A stretch of DNA of 64,000 nt from Chrysoperla carnea (taxonomy: Eukaryota; Arthropoda; Insecta; Neuroptera; Chrysopidae). A model generated the notes under the pieces. The model worked only from the letters and a program-made list of their open reading frames with translations. It was not told where the DNA came from and ran no database searches. The stretch spans positions 65,107,501-65,171,500 of the forward strand of contig NC_058341.1 of the NCBI RefSeq assembly GCF_905475395.1, read 5' to 3'. A program made the translations under genes and the position numbers. Below are positions 1 through 12,069 of the stretch, in pieces (position 1 is the stretch's first letter; every line of letters begins with the position of its first letter).

Positions 1-176
1 ATCATGAATTACTTAATTGAAGTTGGTAATTTCGATCTACTTAAAAACTACAAAATAATTGGATGAGATAGATTAGACTTGCTATCGAAAATGTATTAAA
101 TTAGTTATGTTTTTTGCATATTTAAAATAAGCTTTTTATCCTTTTCTAAAACAATTATTATTTTTCTTTGATACAG

Positions 177-3100
177 AAATTGTCAATCATTGGTACTGTT
201 TCAAAAAATAATGCTAGTTTTGTAATATCACGGGAAAATCCGGAAACAAAAACTTGTAGTATACCTGATTACGATATATTGTGCGAACTATTTACTGAAA
301 ATGATAAACTATTAATGCTACGAAAAAAACAAAAATTAAATATTAACAAATCTACAGAAATAATAAAAATTACAAATGATATCGAATTCCCTTGGATAGA
401 ACAATTACAACAATTAGTGAAAAGTAAAATGCCCACAATTTTATATTCACAAAATGAACCAATTAGTGGCTTAATAGGATTGGTTAACTGTTTACGAAAA
501 GAGTACATAAGTAATTCGATTCAAGCTGTGTTCATAAATGATGAGAATGCACCAGTATTCGATATCAACGATCCATTCTATAAAAAACAGTTAGATCTTG
601 GTTTGGCTGTAAATGTATACAAGAATGGTGTTTGGGGTGGATATCGTCATTTGAAATTGTTAGAAACAAAAATAATAACTGACACAGCTTATATTAATTG
701 CGTAACTCGAGGAGATTTATCGAGCATGTCCTGGATAGAATTGCCACTATCCACAAAGCCTAGAAGAATTATTGAAATTTGTTATTCGGCAATGAATTTT
801 CGCGATGTTATGATAGCTACAGGAAAACTGAGTAATGATTTTATACATAAAGCTAAAACTGATCCTGATTGTGTGTTGCCATTAGAATGTGTTCAAGGTT
901 TTGAATTTTCCGGAGTAAGCCCGGATGGAAAACGGTATATGGGTTTAATTCCACGCGCTGGACAAGCAACGCGAGTTGAATGCGACGAAAACTTGATCTG
1001 GCCAGTACCAGATAATTGGACTTTGGAAGATGCCGCAACAGTTCCTGTGGTTTATTCGACTGTATACGCATCGCTAATTAAATTTGGAATGTCTAAAGGT
1101 CACTCTGTCCTTATTCATTCTGGAACTGGGGGTGTTGGTTTAGCTGGTATTCATGTAGCGTTACATTATGGTTGCGAAGTATTTACTACCGTTGGAACGC
1201 AAGAGAAACGGGATTTCATTAAAAAACGGTTTCCGCAAATTAAAGGTAATTTCTAGCGATAAATAAATAATTTTTTTAACAATTCTAATTTTTTTTAAAC
1301 TGATTAGAAAGTCATATTGGCAATTCACGTGACACATCATTTGAACAAATGGTTATGAGTGAAACAAAAGGTCGAGGTGTCGACTTTGTGTTGAATTCGC
1401 TGGCTGAAGAAAAGCTACTAGCATCAGTTCGGTGTCTAGCTGAATATGGAAAATTTATGGAAATTGGTAAATTTGATTTATCCAAAAATAATAAACTTGG
1501 AATGGAAGTGTTTATGCGTGGTGCTTCGTTTCATGGAATCATGTTGGATAATACCATGGGCGCATCACCCGAGGAGAAAGAAGTAATTCATACAATGGTA
1601 TCGAAAGGCATTCAAGGCGGAGCCATTAAGCCTTTGCCTAGAACTGTGTTTGAGATTGACAATTTAGAAGCACCTTTTAGATATCTCAGTGCTGGCAAAC
1701 ACATTGGTAAAGTATTGATCAAAATTCGTGATAATGAAGAACAGAAAACAGTATTAGTACCCGCAATTCCAAGGTATGTAATATATTTTCTTTCTAAAAT
1801 TTCGAATTAACTAACTCAATGCAATGTATTGATAGGTTATACGTAAAGCAAAATAAATCGATTGTGATCATCGGCGGTCTTGGTGGATTTGGATTAGAAT
1901 TAGCAAATTGGTTGATTCAGAGAGGTTGTAGAAATTTAATACTTTCGTCAAGACAGGGTTTAAGAAAGGGATACCAATCAATTCGAATACAGTAAGTTAA
2001 AATTCTCAAAATTAATGTAATCTATACTGTATAATTTTGTCCCTTTCAAATCTTCCTAGAGCGTAAATTGTGTTGGACGAAAATTCACATTCAAAACGAA
2101 CCTTCGGTAAATTAAACGACGGATTGTCCATTTTTTGTTTACTAAGAAGCACATTGAGTAAAGAAGATCTTGTTGACGATTTGCAAGGCAGTGATTCATT
2201 TTAAGTGCTGCACTTAATAATGATTAGCGAATCGTCCAGAAAGACTTGAATGTCTTAGCTTTGGAATTTTAGAATTTTGAGGGGATTTTGCGGCTAAGGA
2301 AAAATCTCTCGAGAGTTGGGCTTGACCGTAGGAGGTAGTTTTTTTATCAAATTTCTATTTTGAAAAAAGGATAAACCTCCGAAATGTTATTTTCGCAAAC
2401 ATCTAGCGGCTATTACTTTATCCAAAAAATATGTGATGTATTGCTTTATATCCGTTAGCGACATTTAAGTGTTGCTGGCCTCCAATGAATACATAAAGTG
2501 ATTGGAGGATTTTATTATTAATGATTTGCTTGAGATGATGAGCAGTGGGACTAAAAATTGTCAACTTTGTAATAAGTTCCAAACAGTAAAAAATTCTCAA
2601 AGTTCAAAATAATAAAATAAGCGATTAAAATAACAGACAAACCGACAATCTTCTAGAGGTAGATTCAATGCTACTATAGTTTCAAAGATTGCTCCTTGAG
2701 TACGTCCCTGGTCCAATAAACTGATTAGTTTATAGATAAAATTATTTTATTAATATTAATAGAAAAGATTTGTTTTCACAAAGTTTAACACTTTGTATCT
2801 CAAAAACGAAGCATTTTAATAGCTACATTTTTGGACTCAAAAAGTTGATTTTGTTGCCCCCCTACCACCTCATAAAGTTTATTGCTGTATATATGCAAAA
2901 ACCTGAATAATGGCTTCATCAATTTACACAAATGAATTTTTAGAAAATGGCTCTCTGCTGGTATTAACGTACAAATTTCTACTGCAAACATTTTAACAAA
3001 AGAAGGAAGCATAGAAATATTGCAATTTGCCAAACATTTTGGCCCAGTTGATGGTATTTACAACTTAGCCGTATTATTGCGAGATGCGTTGTTCGAAAAT

Positions 3101-5833
3101 CAAAGTATTGAAAATTTTCAAACATCTTTTGGTGGGAAAGTATTGGGTACAAAATATTTAGATGAAGTGAGTCGTACACTTTGTCCAGAGTTGCGTCATT
3201 TTGTTGTATTCTCAAGTGTGTCCTGCGGACGTGGTAATGTAGGTCAAACTAATTATGGTATGGCAAATTCAGTAATGGAACGTATATGTGAAGAACGTCA
3301 TGCCAGTGGATATCCAGCTCTTGCTATACAATGGGGTGCTATTGGTGAAGTAGGTCTTGTTGCCGATATGCAAGATAATGACGAGGTATTAGAAATTGGC
3401 GGAACACTTCAACAGAACTTAAACAGCTGTTTCAATGCTATGGATATTTTCTTGAAACAATCATCACCTATTGTTGCAAGTATGGTAGTTGCTGAAAAAA
3501 AGTATGGATTCAACGCCGGTGGAAGTATTCTAGATTCTGTTATATCTATTATGGGGATAAGAGATTACACAACAGTGAGTAAGCATGCGAAACTAACGGA
3601 GATCGGTATGGATTCAATGATGGCAGTTGAAATTAAACAAACATTAGAAAGAGAATTTGAGCTTTTCTTAACACCACAAGATATACGAAATTTAAGTTTC
3701 TCAAAACTAATTGAATTACAAAATGAACGGGTTGATAATGCTGAATCAGGTGTTACAATAACAGAAAAGTCGATGTCCCCGGAAGATATATTTAAAATGC
3801 TTATTCGTACGTTTGGTGATGAAAATGAACATATAGAACCGATGATAGAATTGTCATCAATCCAAAATAAAGCGAAATCAATGCCACTATTCTTCATTCC
3901 TGGTATTGAAGGGAATTGTTTAGTATTTGAAGCACTATGTTCAAGATTGAATTATCAATGTTATGGTTTACAAACTTCGTTTGAGGATACTACTGATAAC
4001 ATTAATGCTCTAACACAAAAAATGGTTTCCGTAAGTAAATGTGTACCTACATAGAATTTTATATTCTTTGCTCAATTTATTAAAACATAAAAACCGTAAA
4101 AGTAAAAAGCGATTTTTAAACGGGCAATATTGATTAATATTTTATACAATACTTTCTGTATGTTTAACAATCGATTCAATTTTATTTTGCTGTTTGTTAT
4201 GTTGTTTAACTTGTTCTTCAGCAAAACATAAAATTCATTAAAATCGGGCAAGTTTTCGGAGGAGTTAAACACAAATACCGTAACACGAGATTTTTATTTA
4301 TTAAATTGTACCACCATCTTGTTTTGCTTGCGCATGGCCATATATTAATGGGTGGTTAATTTGAGTGCAATCGCAAAAACATTTTTCAAAACAGTTTTCC
4401 GTTTCTTTAAAGTTCAAAATTTCGTCTTCGAAACTTATTTTTACAACTACTTTTCTTGAAGCAGCGTTTATTTTACTCAAAAAACTAACTAATTTTATCT
4501 TATTTTTAAACATTTTTGGTCCAACTCCAACTGTTTCTAACAGTTCAGTAATTGTTTTCCACCAATTCGTTTATTGGAACCAATTTTGTCAAACTATAAT
4601 TTTTGATAATTTATATGAAAATTGTAATAGTAATATTTAAAATATCACTATGAAAATCGAACCTAAGTTATTTATTAAGACTATTCTATTACATTTATAT
4701 CAGCCTGTTTAATTTCAGCTAATTAAATCCAAACTAGCGAAAAGTGAAGAATATGGTATTGTTGGCTACTCATTTGGATCAATATTGGCAACAGAAATTT
4801 CTATAGTGTTAGAAAAATTAGGCCATAAAGGTCGTTGTTTATTTATTGATGGATCGCCAACATTTCTGAAAACACTAGCTCGTAATCAACTTTCAATGTC
4901 AGAAGAAATGTCAGCCAGCACTATCGAATCAAGGTTAATAGCATTGATAATGGCGTGGTTTGCTACAGAAGATATTTCAAGTATTTTGGTGAGTTTGGCA
5001 TACTTAGTATTATATTTTATTTTATTACAAGCTTTTAATTAACTTGGTTTGTGTGTTAGTTAGTTACTATTAAGTTCGGGCAAACGGGTAAAATATTTTA
5101 TTTGAAACTCTTTAGCGTTGAGACAGAAAGTTAAAGTTCGAAGGGAAAATGTAAATCGTGTGATAATAGAATATTATGACAAAGAAATTATTAAAATAAG
5201 CTGGGAGCAGCGGATATAAATTTTTAATCTTAAATATAAAATTCTGTATTAAAAAAATTTGTGAACGAACAATTACATATATGGAATGCAAAAGTGGATA
5301 CGTTGGTATTTTAAATTAAATTTTGGCGAAGCAATGTGCGGAGGTCATAAGGATATGATAAGCGTCGACTTCAAAAGATATACACAATTAATAATTTACT
5401 GACTCATATTTATTATATAATTCTTTTTAAAATTGATATTCTTTATCTAGTGATTAACAAATACTTTTTTTTATAGAATGAACTCGAAACTCTGCCTGAT
5501 TGGAAATCACGAGTGGATCTATTGTTATCCAAAAAACCGGAAGGTGTATCCTTATATTCTGAGAAATATATTCGCATAGTTTGTAATGGTTTATTAGCAC
5601 GATTTAATTCAATTTTAAATTACAAGATATCCGAAGAAATTAAATTAAATATTCCGATTGCGTTAGTTCGACCCACTGTTCAAGTGATTAGTGAATCGTC
5701 TAACGATTATGATTTATCGACCTTGGTGGATAAGGAATCATCAGAAATTCCTGTAACTGTACTAGAAGGAGATCATTACACTGTTTTAGAAAATGTATCA
5801 TTACCAAATTTAGTAAATGAATTCTTTTCTTAA
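177..5833 (+). CDS. FASN: Fatty acid synthase, 3' part (ER-KR-ACP-TE), 5'-truncated by the window edge
   Basis: Cytosolic type I synthase that builds long-chain fatty acids from malonyl-CoA. Six exons join in frame: 177-1245, 1308-1773, 1836-1991, 2944-4030, 4719-4988 and 5477-5833, each with GT/AG borders. Domain order matches animal FASN. The end of the pseudo-ketoreductase region is followed by enoyl reductase (NADPH loop HSGTGGVGLAGI near 1116-1152), ketoreductase (GGLGGFG near 1873; SS..NYGMAN near 3210-3270), acyl carrier protein (phosphopantetheine Ser in EIGMDSMM near 3600) and thioesterase (nucleophile GYSFG near 4765; catalytic His in EGDH near 5767). Spliced text such as SRDTSFEQ across the second exon border is nearly identical to the vertebrate protein. 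The first exon begins at an acceptor, so the start codon and the KS, MAT and DH domains lie left of the window. Insects often carry several FASN paralogues and I cannot say which this is. Confidence 0.96.
1992..2943. other. FASN intron with decayed coding-like DNA
   Basis: This 952-bp intron splits the ketoreductase domain. Short open stretches on both strands look like worn coding sequence, but I do not recognise a family. No terminal repeats are visible. Confidence 0.4.
4301..4610 (-). pseudogene. Degenerate coding remnant, possibly Myb/SANT (zeste-like), in a FASN intron
   Basis: The - strand holds an open run of about 90 codons without its own start. It begins near 4590 with WWKTITELLETVGVGP, continues into a basic stretch and ends in a Cys-rich tail (CFEKCFCDC). 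The W..IT..L...G.GP spacing resembles Myb/SANT-like zeste DNA-binding domains that are often retroposed in insects. That comparison is from memory and weak. Stops lie directly upstream and downstream, so it is read as a fossil in the 4031-4718 intron. Confidence 0.3.
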
Positions 5834-5849
5834 GTGTAGGGTTGTAGTT

Positions 5850-6088
5850 GATATTCATAGCTGCATGCATCTCCTTCCTTTCTTTTTTCCCATCCCTTTT
5901 AATGACATATTCTGTACACTATTTGTATTATTTAAAAAAATAATGAATAAATTAAATTGAATTGAATTCCAAACTCAAATATGTGATATACTTTTTTAAA
6001 ATTTTCTTATTTGTATTACTTCGAATAATTTTTAAAAAAAAGTATGTCATATATTTGATTTTGAAATTCATTTCAATTTTTATTCATT
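5850..6088. repeat. Palindromic dispersed element, copy 1, overlapping the FASN 3' UTR
   Basis: The stretch starting about 17 bases after the FASN stop matches 12945-13330 over well over 150 bases, including the blocks CCCTTTTAATGACAT, TTCTGTAC and AATTGAATTGAATTCC. Both copies are followed by an inverted version of the same blocks, so the family is a hairpin-type non-autonomous element. In this copy the right arm ends near 6088. Confidence 0.7.
5946..5951 (+). terminator. Likely FASN poly(A) signal AATAAA
   Basis: This is a canonical AATAAA 113 bases after the FASN stop codon. It lies within the palindromic repeat at 5850-6088; the same hexamer in the same context recurs at about 13030. No other AATAAA lies between the stop and this site. 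Confidence 0.6.
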
Positions 6089-7187
6089 AAGGGGTTATAG
6101 TCTTTTGAAGATTATCGACATTTTTTTAAACAAAGTATTTTCTATGCTGTCCTCAATAAAATGACCTGAAAATTTGCATGCATGTTCAAAATGATGTTAC
6201 AAAAGGCTAAAGACTTCAATTTTGTAACTTTTAATGAAAAACAAGTGAAAACAAACAATTGACTGAGTTAATTGTTGAAATACCATGTATAGACAGTGTT
6301 GATGAAACAATCGTTTGTTTTTTGACGTCACGTTAATAAAAAAAGATATCCACTTTTAAATAGCTACACACAGACTGATATTCCCATATTAAAGCATACT
6401 CTAAAATTTGCACCTAATAAGCGCCCTCGTGGGTAAACAGTGATGTTTACAAAAAAATGTTTCAAACAAAAGTTGTTTAATTTTTGATAAGGAACATTTT
6501 TTACATTTAAACTTTTGTTCTATCTCTAACGGTTTACAAGATGGGTCCTACGGACCCAAGACCCAATTGACCTATAATGCTCATTTACGAACTTGACCTC
6601 ACTTTTTACGTCCTGAGTGCGCTGTAAAAATTTCAGCTCGATATCTTTTTTCGTTTTTGAGTTATCGTGTCCACAGACGGACGGACGGACGGACAACCGG
6701 AAATGGACTAATTAGGTGATTCTATGAACACCTATACCAAAATTTTTTTCGTCGCATGAATATTTTTAGGCGTTACAAACTTTGGACTAAACTTAATATA
6801 CTATGTATATTTCATATAAACATGGTATAAAAAAAAAACTTTTAATTTATGTAATGATTCTATGTGAGGTTTTTATTTTTTGTTAATATTTTAAATTCGT
6901 GTTTATAAAATGTGAAAACCAAAAGTCTTTAGCCCTTCTTAATACAATTTGTAATATGAATAAGCATTTTTTTATTAAAAATTTCTCGAAAATTCGATAG
7001 GAACTTCAATAAAAATATAAGATTAAAAATTTATAAACTTTGGTTCGTGTATTAGGACTATTATGTACTATTAGGAAATCCGTGTATAAACTATTAAAAT
7101 ATTTTTGGTGACAAGAGGCAGGGAAACAGCATGTATGTAATACTCCACATATATGGTAAACAGTCAATTTCCGAAATAAAATAGGTT
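5952..7187. other. Gene-free spacer between FASN and the copia element
   Basis: Apart from the two repeats listed here I see no gene. Short complementary stretches (CTAAAGACTT near 6209 and AAGTCTTTAG near 6920) suggest that family D inserted into an older hairpin repeat. Confidence 0.5.
6241..6831 (+). repeat. Dispersed ~600-bp element, full copy (family D)
   Basis: It starts ACAAGTGAAAACAAAC and ends in ..ACATGGTATAAA. The same ends and interior recur at 33044-33706 (inverted) and 40592-41195. The core carries the blocks GACCCAAGACCCAATTGACC and TTTCAGCTCGATATC and a tetranucleotide (GGAC)n run near 6673-6693. It has no open frame and no convincing terminal inverted repeat, so the class is unknown. 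Confidence 0.8.
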
Positions 7188-7192
7188 ATAAT

Positions 7193-7472
7193 TATTGGTT
7201 TTATAATCGGACACCAATAATTAATTTTATATTTAGTTTATTTAAATTAATTATTATATAAGAAAAATTACATTCATTGTATAAAAATACACATTACAAA
7301 ATCATTCACACATTCTACATTCTGTCATAAAGAATTATTACTACTATTTCATTTATCAACTACTCATAGTAGCAAAACATCGTACTACAGTACTACAGTT
7401 CATAATATATAAACTAAGCAAAATATCGTTAAACATGATAACTGTGATGTTACGATATTAATAATTCCAACA
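7193..7472 (-). repeat. 3' LTR of the copia element
   Basis: This 280-bp direct repeat is identical to 11785-12064. It is preceded, on the - strand, by the purine tract at 7473-7481. Confidence 0.95.
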
Positions 7473-7613
7473 CTCCCCTTTAACATCACAATTGTCAACA
7501 TTAATATCACATAAATACATAGCAATACATAAATTCAATTTTCAATGCTATTTTCAATACATGTAATACAATAAAACATTACAAAATTAAATATCTTAAT
7601 TTTAATTGAAACA

Positions 7614-10600
7614 TTAGGCCAATCCTAAATATTCACAGCACAATTGATGCTTAGGTGCAGGTAAAGCTTTAGTGCAAATGTCAGCACACATTTCATCAGT
7701 TGATTGATACTTTAATATTATTTCTTTATTCTCAACCAATTCTCGAATAAAATGATATTTAACATCTATATGCTTTGTTCGGCGCGAAAATTCTGGATTG
7801 GAAGCAATCCTTTGTGCACTTTGATTATCATTATATATGATAACAGCTTGTCCTGGAATCATAATTTCTGATCCTTTCAGCAAATCAGATAAAAATGCTT
7901 TTACATAAATGCCTTCTTTAGCGGCTTCACATATAGCCATATACTCACTGTGAGCTGAAGCTAAAGCAATACAAGATTGTTTCTTACTTTCCCACGAAAA
8001 TAGACATTTACCCATTTTATATACGTAACCAGTATACGATTTTCTATCGCGTATATCATTTGCCAAATCGGCATCTGCGAAACCAATTAATTTAAAATCA
8101 TCAGATTTTTCAAACACAAGTCCTTTGGTTTTTGTCCCTTTTAAATAACGCAGAATGCGTTTAGCAGCAATCCAATTTTCATGAGATGGATTTTGATTAA
8201 ATTGACTAAGAAAATGAACAGAATAAGATATATCAGGTCGCGTACCTACACTTAAATACATAAGAGAACCAATCAATTGCTGATAAGGAACATCAGCATG
8301 CTCCCCTTCAAGTGTGAATTTCTTATTAATGTCCATAGGGGACTTTACAGGATTTGCATCTACCATATTAAATTTTTTGAGTAATTTATCAATGTAAACT
8401 GTCTGATTTATCTTGAGTTTACCATTATTTTTATCTCTTTCAAATTGCCAACCTAACAAATTTTGCACACTACCCAAATCTTTCATAACAAAATGTTTGT
8501 TTAATTCTGTTTTTACACTTTTTGCTTCTGAAGCATCATTATAGAATAATACAAAATCATCAACATAAAGAGCAATAATTGTGATTTTTTGTTTATTAAT
8601 CTTTGTAAAAACACAAGGTTCCAAATTACAAGCTTTAAAACCTAATTTGAGTAATATTTCTTTCGCTTTAAAAAACCATAAACGAGAACTTTGTTTCAGG
8701 CCATAAATGCCCTTTTTTAATTTACAAACTTTATTTGTTAGATTACCTTTCAGACCTTCTGGTGGTTTCATATAAATTGTTTCAGATATACAACCATTTA
8801 AGAATGCTGTTTCCGCATCTAAGTGATCACATTCAAGGTCTAACTGAACAGCAAGACTAAACAGAAGTCTTAAAGTACTAAATTTAACTACAGGTGAAAA
8901 GGTTTCGTTATAATCTACGCCATAAGTTTGCGTAAAACCTTTTGCAACTAAACGGGCACGGTATTTTGCAATATTACCATTAGAATCGCGTTTTATCTTA
9001 AAAACCCATTTACAATCTACAATCTTTTGATTTGGAGGGCAATCAACCAGTTCCCATGTATCATTTTTATGCATACATTGAAGTTCACTTTCAATAGCAT
9101 TACGCCATTGTTTAGCATGAATACCCTGTAGGGCTTCTTTGACAGTAACTGGTTCATTCTCCTCACCAATATGTACATGAAAATTAGTTTCGTAATCAGG
9201 AAATAATTTAATTTTTCTGTCTCTAAGAGGATACCTACGATCTTCATTTAATTCACAAAATGATTCACTTACACTATTTGATTCATCTGTGGTATCAGAA
9301 GTATTCTGTACACTAGTATCTTCTTGCTCAAATATATCTTCCTCAACGTTATAATCTTCATCTTCTGTTTCTACGATGGCTTCCACGGAGTCATCAGTAA
9401 TATACTCAGTTGTAGATTCATTTAACATTTGCGTTTCATTAACATCAGCGATGTTATCAACAACAGGCATTGACAGTTTAACAGTTGTTTCAGTCAAATC
9501 GGGAATAGGTGTTGTCGTTTCTTGATTGTTTATTCGTTCTAAAACTTCACTTTCACAGAACACTACATCCCTTGCAAGTTTTATTGCACCATTTGACGGA
9601 TCATATAGTCGATAAGCTTTGCTAGTATCACTATAACCGACAAATATATATTTATGTGCTTTCGCATCCAACTTTTTTCTTTTAGCATCAGGAATATGCG
9701 CATATGCATCAACTCCAAAAATCCTTAGATGAGAAATATCGACCTTTTTCTTATACCAAACCTCAAATGGAGTTGCATTTTTCAGTCTTTTTGTCGGAGC
9801 TCGATTTAGAAGGTAAACAGCCGTGTTCGCAGCTTCTGCCCAAAGGTTCATGTTTGCATTAGCGTGATGCAACATACAGCGAACTCGCTCAGTAATTTTT
9901 CGATTAATATTTTCGCTTACTCCATTTTGTTCCGGAACGTACGGAACGGATAGCTCATGTTTAATACCTTCATTTTTTAAATATTGTTCAAATTCAGCAC
10001 TAATATATTCACCTCCGCCATCTGTGCGAAGAATTTTTATAGAACGTTCACATTCTTTTTCTACACGTGCTTTAAATTCTTTAAATTTTTCTGGAACTTC
10101 ACATTTATTTCTTAGAAAATAAATAAAAATCATTCTGCTATGGTCATCACAGAATGTAACAAAATATCTATATTGACTTACAGATTCAACTTGAAACGGT
10201 CCACAAACGTCAGAATGAATTAAATCCAATTTATTTGCGGCTAATTCTTTCTCTTTGTTAATTTTAAATGGAAGTTTATGTTGCTTACCCATTATACAAG
10301 ATACACACTTCCGAGGATCATCAACAATAGTTGGTGCAATTCCAGTCACCAAATCTTTCATTCTTTTCATATATTGTTGATTAAGATGTCCAAGTCTCAA
10401 GTGCCACAAACGGGTTTCATCAACTTTTGATATCAATCCATGATTTTCAAATATCAAGTTACTTTTCTTTATGATATTTTTAGTTTCATGTTTCAAAACA
10501 TTTAACCGATAAATACCATCAATAATATCAGCTGAAGCTATAACATTACCTTTTAAAGTAACTGTGTCGTACACTGAACATTTATTTTTATCAAAAACAA

Positions 10601-11678
10601 CAGTGTAACCTTTTTCTGCCATGGCACTCACAGATAATAAATTTGTTGAAAGTCCAGGTACACGAACTACATCTTTGATTTCATAATTTCCATTTGGTAA
10701 TGATATGGGAGCATTCCCACTACCCAAACTTGTGAGTTTGTCACCATTTGCTACAGTTATGGTCATTCCATTATTTTTCTTGGTAAAGTTTGACAGTTTT
10801 ACCTCTTCACAACACATGTGTCTACTAGCAGCTGAATCCACGTACCATTCATGCTGATTTGCAAGTACGTTAGTCGCCTTAAAAGCAGAAAATAAAGCGT
10901 TACTTTTCCTTCGATTATTTTCCTTTTTGGATTCATCTTGTTCCAATTTCAGCTTCGGACACTGTGGTCTTAAATGACCTGTATTTTTACAATGCCAGCA
11001 AGTGGGGTTTTTCTTTTCTTTGTCCTTTTTATGAATGAATTTTTTCTTCTGATGAGATGCAAGGGCTGATTCCTCACGAATTATTTGTCGTTGTGAATTT
11101 GAATTCCAATCAGCATCTTGAAGTAGTTTACTTTTAACAAAATCACTTGTGATTTCCACTTCCACATTTTCAAGAGCCATTACCATTGGACGATACATTT
11201 TTGGAAGTCCTTTCAATAAAATTACTCCTATAAATTCGTCATCAACTGGTTTGCCTAAACTAGACAATTGCATTGAAATATCCATCACAGTGTTGATGTA
11301 TTCATCCATTGTCGAATAATCAACTAATTTTACAGAAAATAGTTTTTGTAAAAGTATCAACCTTTTGTTCAACCCTTTATCTTCAAAAGCTTTGGATAAG
11401 GCCTGCCAGGCCTGTTTTGCTGTTGTACAATTCATAACATATGGAAAACAACACTTATCAACCATCAAGTTGATTCTACATAAAGCTTTTTCGTCTCTAC
11501 GTAATTTTGTAGACTCATCAGTTTTGTCCGATTCAGGGTAACCTTTCACTGAGTTCCATAAATTATCATGAAGTAGACTATTCTTCATTTGAAACTGCCA
11601 GTCCAGAAAGTTTGACCTACCCTTCAGTTTCTCAAACGATGGTAATGTAGAATTTCCAATTTCGTTTATCATGATCAA
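7614..11678 (-). CDS. Copia gag-pol polyprotein
   Basis: A single 1,354-codon frame has the Ty1/copia domain order. A gag domain comes first, then a CCHC zinc knuckle (CWHCKNTGHLRPQC near residue 227), an aspartic protease (DSAAS near 280) and the GAG-pre-integrase zinc site. The integrase core follows (HSDVCGPF, then DDHSR, then the PEQNGVSE block), then reverse transcriptase (YVDD box) and RNase H (GFADADLA). The integrase-before-RT order defines copia rather than gypsy. Gag and Pol are fused in one frame, as in Drosophila copia, where Gag is made largely from a spliced message. Transcription would run from the right-hand LTR. Confidence 0.95.
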   Translation of the reverse strand: MIMINEIGNSTLPSFEKLKGRSNFLDWQFQMKNSLLHDNLWNSVKGYPESDKTDESTKLRRDEKALCRINLMVDKCCFPYVMNCTTAKQAWQALSKAFEDKGLNKRLILLQKLFSVKLVDYSTMDEYINTVMDISMQLSSLGKPVDDEFIGVILLKGLPKMYRPMVMALENVEVEITSDFVKSKLLQDADWNSNSQRQIIREESALASHQKKKFIHKKDKEKKNPTCWHCKNTGHLRPQCPKLKLEQDESKKENNRRKSNALFSAFKATNVLANQHEWYVDSAASRHMCCEEVKLSNFTKKNNGMTITVANGDKLTSLGSGNAPISLPNGNYEIKDVVRVPGLSTNLLSVSAMAEKGYTVVFDKNKCSVYDTVTLKGNVIASADIIDGIYRLNVLKHETKNIIKKSNLIFENHGLISKVDETRLWHLRLGHLNQQYMKRMKDLVTGIAPTIVDDPRKCVSCIMGKQHKLPFKINKEKELAANKLDLIHSDVCGPFQVESVSQYRYFVTFCDDHSRMIFIYFLRNKCEVPEKFKEFKARVEKECERSIKILRTDGGGEYISAEFEQYLKNEGIKHELSVPYVPEQNGVSENINRKITERVRCMLHHANANMNLWAEAANTAVYLLNRAPTKRLKNATPFEVWYKKKVDISHLRIFGVDAYAHIPDAKRKKLDAKAHKYIFVGYSDTSKAYRLYDPSNGAIKLARDVVFCESEVLERINNQETTTPIPDLTETTVKLSMPVVDNIADVNETQMLNESTTEYITDDSVEAIVETEDEDYNVEEDIFEQEDTSVQNTSDTTDESNSVSESFCELNEDRRYPLRDRKIKLFPDYETNFHVHIGEENEPVTVKEALQGIHAKQWRNAIESELQCMHKNDTWELVDCPPNQKIVDCKWVFKIKRDSNGNIAKYRARLVAKGFTQTYGVDYNETFSPVVKFSTLRLLFSLAVQLDLECDHLDAETAFLNGCISETIYMKPPEGLKGNLTNKVCKLKKGIYGLKQSSRLWFFKAKEILLKLGFKACNLEPCVFTKINKQKITIIALYVDDFVLFYNDASEAKSVKTELNKHFVMKDLGSVQNLLGWQFERDKNNGKLKINQTVYIDKLLKKFNMVDANPVKSPMDINKKFTLEGEHADVPYQQLIGSLMYLSVGTRPDISYSVHFLSQFNQNPSHENWIAAKRILRYLKGTKTKGLVFEKSDDFKLIGFADADLANDIRDRKSYTGYVYKMGKCLFSWESKKQSCIALASAHSEYMAICEAAKEGIYVKAFLSDLLKGSEIMIPGQAVIIYNDNQSAQRIASNPEFSRRTKHIDVKYHFIRELVENKEIILKYQSTDEMCADICTKALPAPKHQLCCEYLGLA

Positions 11679-11784
11679 TCCACGTGTTCACAATTTTTCA
11701 AACTTAAAAAAGTTTTTGGAAAAAACAATCACTCAACGTTTATATTTACGAAGACACTGGGATCTGGGATCTGGGCCCATAACC

Positions 11785-12064
11785 TATTGGTTTTATAATC
11801 GGACACCAATAATTAATTTTATATTTAGTTTATTTAAATTAATTATTATATAAGAAAAATTACATTCATTGTATAAAAATACACATTACAAAATCATTCA
11901 CACATTCTACATTCTGTCATAAAGAATTATTACTACTATTTCATTTATCAACTACTCATAGTAGCAAAACATCGTACTACAGTACTACAGTTCATAATAT
12001 ATAAACTAAGCAAAATATCGTTAAACATGATAACTGTGATGTTACGATATTAATAATTCCAACA
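11785..12064 (-). repeat. 5' LTR of the copia element
   Basis: This 280-bp repeat is identical to 7193-7472 and is followed, in the element's orientation, by the initiator-Met-tRNA primer site at about 11771-11784. Confidence 0.95.
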
Positions 12065-12069
12065 ATAAT

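Larger units (their letters stand above)
7193..12064 (-). mobile_element. Copia-family LTR retrotransposon, whole-looking, very young
   Basis: The element is 4,872 bp on the - strand, flanked by a 5-bp target duplication ATAAT (7188-7192 and 12065-12069). LTRs at 7193-7472 and 11785-12064 are both 280 bp and identical on reading, ending TGTTGG..CCAATA on the - strand. Directly inside the 5' LTR is GGTTATGGGCCCAG, the copia-type primer site matching the middle of initiator Met tRNA. A purine tract AAAGGGGAG abuts the 3' LTR. One long gag-pol frame fills most of the interior. It looks whole, and the identical LTRs imply a very recent insertion. Confidence 0.96.

Noticed and set aside
1-176. A preceding FASN exon at the left edge
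   Set aside because: The short open stretch at the edge does not read as FASN, and a stop follows at about 65; it is treated as intron.
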